A stretch of 41,071 bases of DNA from the NCBI GenBank assembly GCA_031580995.1, contig JAVLCC010000010.1:1-41071 (forward strand), given 5' to 3'. The stretch comes from CAJXVY01 sp031580995 (GTDB lineage: Bacteria; Actinomycetota; Actinomycetes; Actinomycetales; Microbacteriaceae). Of this stretch, positions 25,009-32,101 are shown one piece after another; within the stretch, counting starts at the first letter, position 1; each line of letters starts with the position of its first letter. Under the pieces are notes generated by a model. It was given only the letters and a program-made list of their open reading frames with translations. It was not told the DNA's origin and searched no databases. The position numbers were made by a program, and so were the translations under genes.

Positions 25009-26589
25009 TTGTCCGCTATTTCAAGCAAGTACCTTGGCGATAAGCCCGCCTTCAGAAAACGAGCCTTGGAAAATGGTTATGGGATAAACACCCAGTTTTT
25101 GATTGAAATTGCAGGATTCAAAAACCTCTTTGAACTGACAGATCAGATGAATATCAGTTGGTTCAAACAAGCAGACAAAAATGCCCGCGAAGCAGTTTTG
25201 GATCTCGCGTTACTTTTAGATAGCAACCGGGCGATGAGAATCTTTGAAGCAGCCATCGGGTTCAGCCCAAAAGTTTTATCCAATGAACATCGCAAGCGTT
25301 GCATAGAGACTTTCATTGGATTCGGTCAAACCGATAAAGCAGCAGCACTTGGCCTCAGCGATGACCAGAAAATGGATGCAGAGAATCCATTTCGCATGCA
25401 ATCCTCAACGAATGAACAAAAAACTCAGTGGTTAGAAAAATTTCTCGGTTTAGAAAATCGGCACACGCTTATCTTCTCCGAGGACAGATTTTCACATCCA
25501 GTAGATAGTTTTGAAATTACCAACTCCAGACAAAAAATAAACCGAGAAACAACAACGGTTGTTGTCATTGCCCAAAAACCCGGTCAAGAAATCATTCGCT
25601 CAGTCAGATCTGTTTTGGCAAGCGCTGAATCCCCGCTGGAGATAATCGTGATGCAACAGTTGGACATAGAAAACGGCTATAGATCACCAATTGATGTTCA
25701 GAAGTTTTCGCCGAATGTGAAAACGGTGATGATCAATGAAGGGCTTAACCGTCATCAGATTCTGAATCGAGCATTGGATGAATCCTCTGGGAAATATTTA
25801 TGCATTCTGAACCAAGGTGAGATTTTGCACCCGGATGCTCTTGGTTTATTGAAATCCAAGGCCAAAAAAGCACCGGTCGCGATTGCTTTGAAAAAACACA
25901 TTGGGTTTGGCTTTGAACTCACTCAAACAGAGTCTGAAGTGGCGCTTATCAACAAGCCCCTGGCCAAAAACTTTGGGTATTTCGATCAAGTCCGAATCAA
26001 TTCCTTGGAAGGGTTTATTAAAAGACTGAGGCCTAAAAAACAGCTGAAGCAAACTCTTTGCTGGTCAACTGATGAAAAACCCGAAGAACAGTTGGTTCAA
26101 GATGCGACAAGGCATTATCTTGCCCTACAAGATTCGTTTGTTGATTCCAAATCAAGACCCTTTGTCACAAATTCACCAATCAGAAGTTTTTATGCACCAA
26201 GACCAGTTCGATTTGGCTTCAAATTATCAGTGAATAGGCGCGAGCTTGATTTGATCATTGCGATGGACATGACAAATAGTGATTCTCTGGCAAAGTTCAA
26301 TGCCTTAGTCACCGAAGACCAGCTTGTTGGGATATGGGATTTAAATCCATTCTGGTCTAGACGCAAATTAGTGATTGCTAAAAACCTGCTAAAAAAAATG
26401 AATGACAGGCAGGTCCAGTTTGTTTATCCGGAGGAGCGAATCAGTGTTGACAAGCTGATGGTTTTAGACCCACTTGCATTGGAAAGTCAAAACCCAAGAC
26501 GAAAACCCAGATGGGATGTTGTGGATTTTGAATTCAACAAAGATTTTTTGAGCTCGCTCAAGACCCTATTCCCCGTATCTGAGGTTTGA
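25009..26589 (+). CDS. Large protein with internal GT2-like domain
   Basis: A 526-residue cytoplasmic protein without signal peptide or clear membrane helices. The middle (about residues 180-300) reads as a GT-A/GT2 fold: TTVVVIAQKPGQEIIRSVRSVLAS, then NEGLNRHQILNRALDESSGKYLCILNQGE, where NQGE occupies the usual DxD position. The metal-binding aspartates are therefore missing or altered. The first 170 residues and the last 200 match nothing I know. GAGGG about 5 nt before the TTG at 25009 supports this start. It is divergent from the GT-B-like gene and its 3' end overlaps the next gene by 32 bp (convergent). A glycan-modifying or regulatory role is inferred only from the locus. Confidence 0.65.
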   Translation: MSAISSKYLGDKPAFRKRALENGYGINTQFLIEIAGFKNLFELTDQMNISWFKQADKNAREAVLDLALLLDSNRAMRIFEAAIGFSPKVLSNEHRKRCIETFIGFGQTDKAAALGLSDDQKMDAENPFRMQSSTNEQKTQWLEKFLGLENRHTLIFSEDRFSHPVDSFEITNSRQKINRETTTVVVIAQKPGQEIIRSVRSVLASAESPLEIIVMQQLDIENGYRSPIDVQKFSPNVKTVMINEGLNRHQILNRALDESSGKYLCILNQGEILHPDALGLLKSKAKKAPVAIALKKHIGFGFELTQTESEVALINKPLAKNFGYFDQVRINSLEGFIKRLRPKKQLKQTLCWSTDEKPEEQLVQDATRHYLALQDSFVDSKSRPFVTNSPIRSFYAPRPVRFGFKLSVNRRELDLIIAMDMTNSDSLAKFNALVTEDQLVGIWDLNPFWSRRKLVIAKNLLKKMNDRQVQFVYPEERISVDKLMVLDPLALESQNPRRKPRWDVVDFEFNKDFLSSLKTLFPVSEV

Positions 26590-27514
26590 ACAGCATCCCA
26601 GTTATAAACCCCAGTCCCCAGCTGTAATGCATGGTTGGCAATACAACCAGCAACCAACCCCTGGATTGACCGTCAACCCTTGCAAATAAAGCAATGAATA
26701 TAACTGTCAGAAAATAGATAATCGCAGGAAAGATAAACAGTGAACCAAACACCAGTAGCGGCGGAATGAAATATCTAGGCTTGCTGGCTGATAAAGCGGA
26801 CCTGGTTATTCTTGCTCGCCAGCGACCTGTTTTATAAAACTGCTTGGCAAGGCTAAACCAACTACCCCTGGGGTAATACCTAACCTCCAATTTTGGATCA
26901 AACCAAACCTTATGACCCGCTCTTCTGAGCCTTAGATTCAGCTCCCAGTCTTGACCGCGGATTAATTCCTCGTCAAAACCGCCAACTTCGATTAGTTTTT
27001 GTTTGTCAAAAACCCCTAGATAAACGCTGTCAACTTCCCCCTCAGATCCCCCCACGTGGAAACTTCCTCCACCAAGTCCAAACCTTGAACCATAACCCCA
27101 TGCAACGGCCTTTTGAAAAGGCGTTGTTCCAATTGCGTGCATCAACCCACCAACATTGGCTGCCTGGGTTCGCTGAAGAGTGTCTATGGCTTGTTTGGCA
27201 TAGCCATAGGTCAATTCACTGTGGGCATCCACTCGAATGACCACATCGCCCTTTGCCTCACTGATTGCAAGGTTTAATCCTTTGGCGGTGTTGTTTTTGG
27301 GGTTTTTGACAACTCGAATTTGCCCGAGGTTTTCTTTTTCCAATCGCTTGGCAATCCGAGATGTTTTATCCCTTGAGCGACCAACAGCGATGATTAGCTC
27401 GAAAGGGATTTCAAGATCTTGGTCCAAAACCGACTGCACTGAAAGCTCAAGATTTTTCTCTTCGTTGACAGCGGGCATAACAAAACTCACAAACGGGTAA
27501 GTTTTGTTTTGCAC
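26558..27514 (-). CDS. GT2 family glycosyltransferase with membrane tail
   Basis: A 318-residue GT-A enzyme resembling ExoA-type transferases of exopolysaccharide synthesis. It starts FVSFVMPAVNEEKNLELSVQSVL, has a metal-binding DAH in VVIRVDAHSEL, and the acceptor/catalytic region GGFDEELIRGQDWELNLRLRRAG (ED/QD-type). Two hydrophobic helices near the C-terminus would hold it at the inner membrane, where it would add a sugar to a lipid-linked intermediate. The start is GTG. No Shine-Dalgarno is present, but TATAAC (27523-27528) lies 8 nt upstream, so a leaderless mRNA is likely. Confidence 0.87.
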   Translation of the reverse strand: MQNKTYPFVSFVMPAVNEEKNLELSVQSVLDQDLEIPFELIIAVGRSRDKTSRIAKRLEKENLGQIRVVKNPKNNTAKGLNLAISEAKGDVVIRVDAHSELTYGYAKQAIDTLQRTQAANVGGLMHAIGTTPFQKAVAWGYGSRFGLGGGSFHVGGSEGEVDSVYLGVFDKQKLIEVGGFDEELIRGQDWELNLRLRRAGHKVWFDPKLEVRYYPRGSWFSLAKQFYKTGRWRARITRSALSASKPRYFIPPLLVFGSLFIFPAIIYFLTVIFIALFARVDGQSRGWLLVVLPTMHYSWGLGFITGMLFKPQIRGIGS

Positions 27515-27536
27515 CCTAGAAGGTTATAACCAAAAA

Positions 27537-27601
27537 AAGAGGTTACGGGACAAGCCAGATAATTAGGGGGAACCTGAACTCATTTGCTCCCGTAACCTCT
27601 T
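27537..27601 (-). terminator. 14-bp stem with U-tract between ugd and the GT2 gene
   Basis: AAGAGGTTACGGGA and its exact complement TCCCGTAACCTCTT (27537-27550 and 27588-27601) flank a 37-nt loop. On the minus strand the second arm runs straight into a seven-T tract (CTCTTTTTTT), as in an intrinsic terminator after ugd. The loop is unusually long for a terminator, so it may instead be the 3' end of a small RNA or an attenuator. The downstream gene seems to start from its own promoter directly afterwards. Confidence 0.7.
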
Positions 27602-27666
27602 GAGCCCAATGATTTCAATCTAAGTTGTTATTGGCAAGAGGGTGAGTAATGGTTGTGGATAAGTTT

Positions 27667-28968
27667 TTATCCTCGACCAAGGGAGGTCATTGTCCAGCCC
27701 GCATTTTCCCAGGCCTCTCGATTCAAAACGTTTCGCCCATCGATGATTACTTTGTTTTTCACCAAGAGATTGGCGGGATTGAGTTGTTTATACTCTTTCC
27801 ACTCGGTTCCCAGAATGCTCAGTTCAGAATCTGCCAATACTTCAGACAAGTTCTCGTTTGCTATTAAGGATTTTTCATAAGCTTGCAGGTGATCAACCGC
27901 TACCGGATCGTGAATGTGAACCTTGGCTCCCATTTCAGCAAGCTCCAATGCCACATTCAAAGCTGGGGAGTCTCGCAAGTCATCGCTGTCGGGTTTGAAT
28001 GTGGCTCCCAATATTGAAATCTTTTTGTCTTTGACCTGGCCCAGTTCCTCTATTGCTAAATCAACAACCCTTTTTCTTCTTCTGAGATTAATCTGATCAA
28101 CTTCGTTTAAAAAACCAACAGCGTGCCCAACACCCAGCTCTTCAGCTCTCGCCATTAGGCCTCTAATGTCTTTGGGCAGACATCCCCCACCAAAACCGAT
28201 TCCGTTGCGCAAAAACAGCTTCCCGATGCGATTATCCATACCAATCGCCTCAGCAAGTTTCACCGTGTCGGCACCACTTACTTCTGCAATCTCTGCCATT
28301 GCATTAATAAAACTAATCTTGGTGGCTAGAAAACTATTGGCTGCAGCCTTCACAAGTTCTGCTGTTGGGATGTCTGTTATCAAAACTGGGGTGTCATGGT
28401 TATCGGTGATCGGTTTATAAACCTCGCGGATTTTTTGCTCCGCATAACTGTCTTCAGTTCCTATGACAATGCGGTCTGGTCTTAGGGAATCTTCTAATGC
28501 TGTTCCTTCCCTGAGAAACTCAGGGTTCCAGGCAAGTTTTGGATGAAAGTCAACCAGTGTTGCAAGTTTCTCGGTTAGCTCCTTGGCCGTGCCAACTGGA
28601 ACTGTTGATTTGCCAACAACAACTGCTTCTTCGTTGAGATAAGGAGCTAGAGCCTCAATGGCAGCAAACAGATATTTGGTATCAGCGGCATTGGAGCCGA
28701 TTTTTTGCGGTGTCCCAACGCAAATAAAATGCATCTGAGCGTCTTTGGACTCATCGTCGTGGGCTGATTTGAAACTGATTCTTTCAGTTTTGATGACATC
28801 AACAAGCGCCTTATCCAACCCAGGTTCAAAAAACGGAAGATTACCCGCAGCGAGTGACTTGCGCTTCTGATCATCGGGCTCAATGCCGATGACTTCATGA
28901 CCCAATTCGGCCATCGCAACAGCGTGAGTTGCCCCCAAATAGCCAAGACCAATAACAGTTATTTTCAT
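27667..28968 (-). CDS. ugd: UDP-glucose 6-dehydrogenase
   Basis: Oxidises UDP-glucose to UDP-glucuronate with two NAD+, giving the acidic donor for surface polymers. The 433-residue protein starts with the Rossmann motif MKITVIGLGYLGATHAVAMAELGH. It keeps the substrate-site segment WNPEFLREGTALEDSLRPDRIVIG, and the catalytic cysteine is in GFGGGCLPKDIRGL (often GGSCFPKD elsewhere). A longer open frame from 29118 adds 50 non-family residues and is rejected; TAAACT (28977-28982) lies 8 nt before the ATG at 28968. A strong stem-loop follows the stop. GalU in this locus supplies its substrate. Confidence 0.95.
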   Translation of the reverse strand: MKITVIGLGYLGATHAVAMAELGHEVIGIEPDDQKRKSLAAGNLPFFEPGLDKALVDVIKTERISFKSAHDDESKDAQMHFICVGTPQKIGSNAADTKYLFAAIEALAPYLNEEAVVVGKSTVPVGTAKELTEKLATLVDFHPKLAWNPEFLREGTALEDSLRPDRIVIGTEDSYAEQKIREVYKPITDNHDTPVLITDIPTAELVKAAANSFLATKISFINAMAEIAEVSGADTVKLAEAIGMDNRIGKLFLRNGIGFGGGCLPKDIRGLMARAEELGVGHAVGFLNEVDQINLRRRKRVVDLAIEELGQVKDKKISILGATFKPDSDDLRDSPALNVALELAEMGAKVHIHDPVAVDHLQAYEKSLIANENLSEVLADSELSILGTEWKEYKQLNPANLLVKNKVIIDGRNVLNREAWENAGWTMTSLGRG

Positions 28969-29164
28969 TGATTGAGAGTTTATCTTTCTATAGCTGTTGA
29001 AAACTGACTTTGTGAAGCTCTTGGATTTATTCGCTTTGTTCAAATCAGAGATGAGGATATGCAATGGATAAATATTGGGCCCCAGGGTCAAAATTGAAAC
29101 CACTGTTATCAATCGCATGAGTAGGTAACAGATGCCGGATAGCCAGCATTGAGCGCTGGTTTGA

Positions 29165-29197
29165 TTTACCAGCTGTTTACCACCAGTGACCTATGCT
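29165..29197 (+). promoter_or_regulatory. Direct-repeat operator and leaderless promoter of the protease gene
   Basis: TTTACCA occurs twice (29165-29171 and 29176-29182) with a 4-bp spacer, giving the 11-bp phasing used by OmpR/PhoP-type response regulators. It ends 9 bp before TATGCT (29192-29197), which lies 7 nt before the ATG at 29205. The repeat therefore occupies the -35 position of a promoter that otherwise lacks one, as expected for activation. Confidence 0.5.
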
Positions 29198-29204
29198 TTA
29201 AGCC

Positions 29205-30556
29205 ATGCGCAAATTTTTAGTTGGCTTATTTTCTCTTGCACTGATAATTCCAGCAACACCAGCTCAGGCTGTTCCAACAGAGGATGCTTATGTTGCTGTT
29301 GAGGCAGAAACCCTTTGGAACCAGGGTTTTACAGGTGAAGGAACAACCATTGCGCTGATTGACCAGGGTGTGAATCTAAACCACCCATATTTTGAAGATC
29401 GTGTAATTGACGGAGTTTGTGTTTATTCAGGAGCAACCGGTGAGGTTTGCCCGAATGGAACCAGATATCAAACGGGAGTTCAGGCAGCCAGCCAAAAGCG
29501 AGTTTTGGGATTATTAGATCAATCCCAAGATCACGGAAACATGACTGCTGGGATCGTTGCTGGAAAGCCAAACAGTCAGGCTCCAGGTGGTATTGCACCG
29601 GATGCGAACCTATTGATGGCGAACACTGATTTCTACCCACAGTCAANNNNNNNNNNNNNNNNNNNNNNNNNNNNNNNNNNNNNNNNNNNNNNNNNNNNNN
29701 NNNNNNNNNNNNNNNNNNNNNNNNNNNNNNNNNNNNNNNNNNNNNNCGCGAAGAGCACAACATCGTTGCACTTTCAATGTCCTTCGGTGTTTTTGCCATC
29801 AACTCAAGAGCTGATTTGCTCTCTTGCGCGACAAACCCCGTTTATAGCGAAGTAAGACAAAGACTTGAAAGACTCAGAGATGTTGGCATCATTCCTTTTG
29901 CCGCAAGCGGCAATGGCTACAACCTTGACAGTGCGGAGAATTACGCTCCGACATGTCTGGATGAAGCCGTTTCGGTTGGCTCAATAAACCGTGACAACGA
30001 GGTGAGTATTTACACCACAATCAGTGACAAGGTTGAGCTTCTTGCCCCCGATTACAGCCTTAGCGCCAACACCTATAGCTACCGCCAAGCCAGTGGAACA
30101 TCAGCCGCAACACCTTTGGTTGCAGGTGCCTATGCACTACTGAGACAAAAATACCCAGATCTAACTGCCCAGCAGATTTTGGACGCCATGAAAAATGGTG
30201 GCAACCCAATCGATGATGTCATCATCAAACGAATTCCTGCACTGAATCTAAAAGGTGCCGATTTCTTGCTTTCGGACCTTCGCGAATCTGGGGTGGAGCA
30301 GCCAGAGGAAAACACTGAGCAGAAGATTACGGTTGGAACCTTCAATGGCTTTATTGCCATTTTCACCCGTGGTTATGAAGGTCAGAAACTCTCTGCCAAG
30401 GTTGCAGGAAAATGGCTTGTTCAAGACCCAATCGAGAATTACAAAAACTTTGATTACTCAAGGGTGACCAGAAACACAGGCGCTGGCTTTGATATCACCG
30501 TCGAGCTCTATATCGACGGGCAGTTCATCAGAACCGAAACGGTGACTACCAGGTAA
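29205..30556 (+). CDS. Subtilisin-like serine protease (S8), interrupted by an assembly gap
   Basis: An exported protease with an N-terminal signal peptide (MRKFLVGLFSLALIIPATPAQA, likely cleaved after AQA). The catalytic triad of family S8 is complete: Asp in IALIDQGVNLNHPYF, His in DHGNMTAGIVAGK, Ser in SGTSAATPLVAGA. The oxyanion Asn is probably the one in AASGNGYN. About 100 C-terminal residues follow the protease domain and are unassigned. The gap (29647-29746) lies between His and Ser; flanking parts are in different frames, so the true gap length is not 100. The piece after the gap begins REEHNIVALSMSFGV, typical of the same domain. Its 3' end overlaps the next gene by 11 bp (convergent). 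Confidence 0.9.
29647..29746. other. Assembly gap (100 N) inside the protease gene
   Basis: Exactly 100 N. The sequence lost encodes part of the catalytic domain between the His and Ser regions. Confidence 0.99.
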
Positions 30557-31331
30557 TTAGAAACTTATACATGTTTCTCAATGACCCGAAGTTTCTAAAG
30601 TTTTTATAAACAAAACCCAGCTTTGCAAACAGCGCTATTTTCCCAAAGACCCTTGTGAAGACCTTTGCGCGAGCTGTTACTGACCTTTCCGATTGCCAGT
30701 CGGTGCCGGAGCTCAATTCATCGTGGGTGGCAATCGGAATCGGCAACGCCACTGCTTTGAGGCCTTTGGATATCGCATCGGTGACAAAGATGTATTCATC
30801 TCCTAGGAAGTTTTCCATCCCAGCACCAAAGTTCTCATCAAAATAAATTCCTGCATCCCTTATGTCTTTGACTCTGATCACCATCTCCGGTGTTGCAGCC
30901 TTGGCTGAATTAAACCTGGTTAGGNNNNNNNNNNNNNNNNNNNNNNNNNNNNNNNNNNNNNNNNNNNNNNNNNNNNNNNNNNNNNNNNNNNNNNNNNNNN
31001 NNNNNNNNNNNNNNNNNNNNNNNNGCGCTAGCACTATCGAAACCTCTGGATGGTAATCAAGGTATTCAATTACTTGTCTCAGGCCATTGGGGATGATTTC
31101 AATATCGTCATCGGCAAAGACTAAGTATTCAGTTTGGGCTTTGTCGATGACTGCGTTTCTGGATTTGGTGACGCCAGTTGAATCCAGCTCGATTGTTTCA
31201 ACATCTGGTTTGTCATATTTGGCATCAAGTTGAACTGAAACCAGAACATCAAACAAAGGGTTTTCTTGGGGGAGGTTTAGGTTTGGAACTCTGGAGGCCA
31301 AGGTTGAATAGCCGATGGTGAGTTTCTTCAT
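30546..31331 (-). CDS. GT2-like glycosyltransferase, interrupted by an assembly gap
   Basis: A GT-A-fold glycosyltransferase. The first part ends in TEYLVFADDDIEIIPNG, where DDD is the metal/nucleotide-sugar site. The part after the gap carries FDENFGAGMENFLGDEYIFVTDAISKG, the acceptor/catalytic segment in which GDE replaces the usual ED. No signal or membrane helices are evident. Roughly 33 residues are represented by N (30925-31024), and the true number is unknown, although both sides are in the same frame as drawn. Its start overlaps the stop of the next upstream gene (TGATG). It is the last gene of a three-gene unit with the orphan ABC membrane domain and the pyruvyltransferase fusion. 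Confidence 0.8.
   Translation of the reverse strand: MKKLTIGYSTLASRVPNLNLPQENPLFDVLVSVQLDAKYDKPDVETIELDSTGVTKSRNAVIDKAQTEYLVFADDDIEIIPNGLRQVIEYLDYHPEVSIVLAXXXXXXXXXXXXXXXXXXXXXXXXXXXXXXXXXXLTRFNSAKAATPEMVIRVKDIRDAGIYFDENFGAGMENFLGDEYIFVTDAISKGLKAVALPIPIATHDELSSGTDWQSERSVTARAKVFTRVFGKIALFAKLGFVYKNFRNFGSLRNMYKFLITW
30925..31024. other. Assembly gap (100 N) inside the GT2-like gene
   Basis: Exactly 100 N, placeholder length, within the glycosyltransferase coding sequence. Confidence 0.99.
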
Positions 31332-32101
31332 CAGAAACTATTGGCCTTTGCTCGAGCAAATCTCATCAGTGATCCCGCCAAAGACCCATAGGTTGTGTTG
31401 AGAAGCCTTAGGCCTAAGAAGAAAACGATGGTGTTGGAAAGAGCTGTGATTCCAGTCACACCAAAAAAGATCAGTATTGCAATCAGAATCACCGTGAAGA
31501 TTGCTGCAAGCAATGTCACAAACTCAGCCGATTGGATTCTGGAGCCAAGTCTGTCTGCAGGGCGAACCTCTTCCTTGTTTCGCTTTCTTTCAACAAAACC
31601 TCGCTGAACAATTTGTTGGCGCCTAAAAAACCTTCCAAAGATTTCAAAGACAATAAGTGCTGTGGCAAGCACAATGATTGCAAACTCCCAGTTCAGGGCA
31701 AAAAAGAAGCCTGCGATAACCAAGATCTGGGTTATGAAACTAAGCACGTTTACTAACTCCAAAGCCATAGCCCATTCCCAAGCCTCTTTGGTTGAGGAGC
31801 GTTCACGATCATCGGCTTCAAAGGACTTATCGAAAAATTTCACCCGGTAGGTTTTTTGGATGTAGTTGGCCACCCTGGTTGTCACAAATAATGCACTCAC
31901 ACCCAAAATCGAAAAAGCCAACATCGAGAACTCCATGTTCCCGCCATCTATCACCAGGTCGGTAAAAAGCTTTATTACCAATAACTCCGTGACAGGAATC
32001 AGGGCTGCCAGGAGAACTAGGAATGCGAATTGAAGCCGGAAGCGCCTTGTTGGCAGAATCAGCTTTGCTGAGCCAAAAACCTCAATCGCAATATTCTTCA
32101 T
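31331..32101 (-). CDS. ABC-exporter-like membrane domain without ATPase
   Basis: A 256-residue membrane protein with about five or six helices. The order and texture resemble the transmembrane domain of type IV ABC exporters: an N-terminal elbow followed by VLLAALIPVTELLVIKLFTDLVI, then helices with long cytoplasmic extensions such as NYIQKTYRVKFFDKSF, and NWEFAIIVLATALIVFEIFGRFFRRQ. There is no Walker A/B or signature sequence, and no ATPase gene is adjacent. It overlaps both neighbours (ATGA with the upstream gene, TGATG with the downstream one). It may pair with an ATPase elsewhere, or be a degenerate exporter retained as a flippase partner. The family call is from pattern only. Confidence 0.6.
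   Translation of the reverse strand: MKNIAIEVFGSAKLILPTRRFRLQFAFLVLLAALIPVTELLVIKLFTDLVIDGGNMEFSMLAFSILGVSALFVTTRVANYIQKTYRVKFFDKSFEADDRERSSTKEAWEWAMALELVNVLSFITQILVIAGFFFALNWEFAIIVLATALIVFEIFGRFFRRQQIVQRGFVERKRNKEEVRPADRLGSRIQSAEFVTLLAAIFTVILIAILIFFGVTGITALSNTIVFFLGLRLLNTTYGSLAGSLMRFARAKANSF

Noticed and set aside
28969..29118. Upstream extension of the ugd reading frame by 50 residues
   Set aside because: The added residues match no UDP-glucose dehydrogenase, and the ATG at 28968 begins the Rossmann motif with a suitable -10 upstream.
29143..29159. CCAGC/GCTGG inverted repeat upstream of the protease gene as a terminator
   Set aside because: The stem is only five base pairs and no T-tract follows. 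The direct repeat next to the -10 is a better-supported element.
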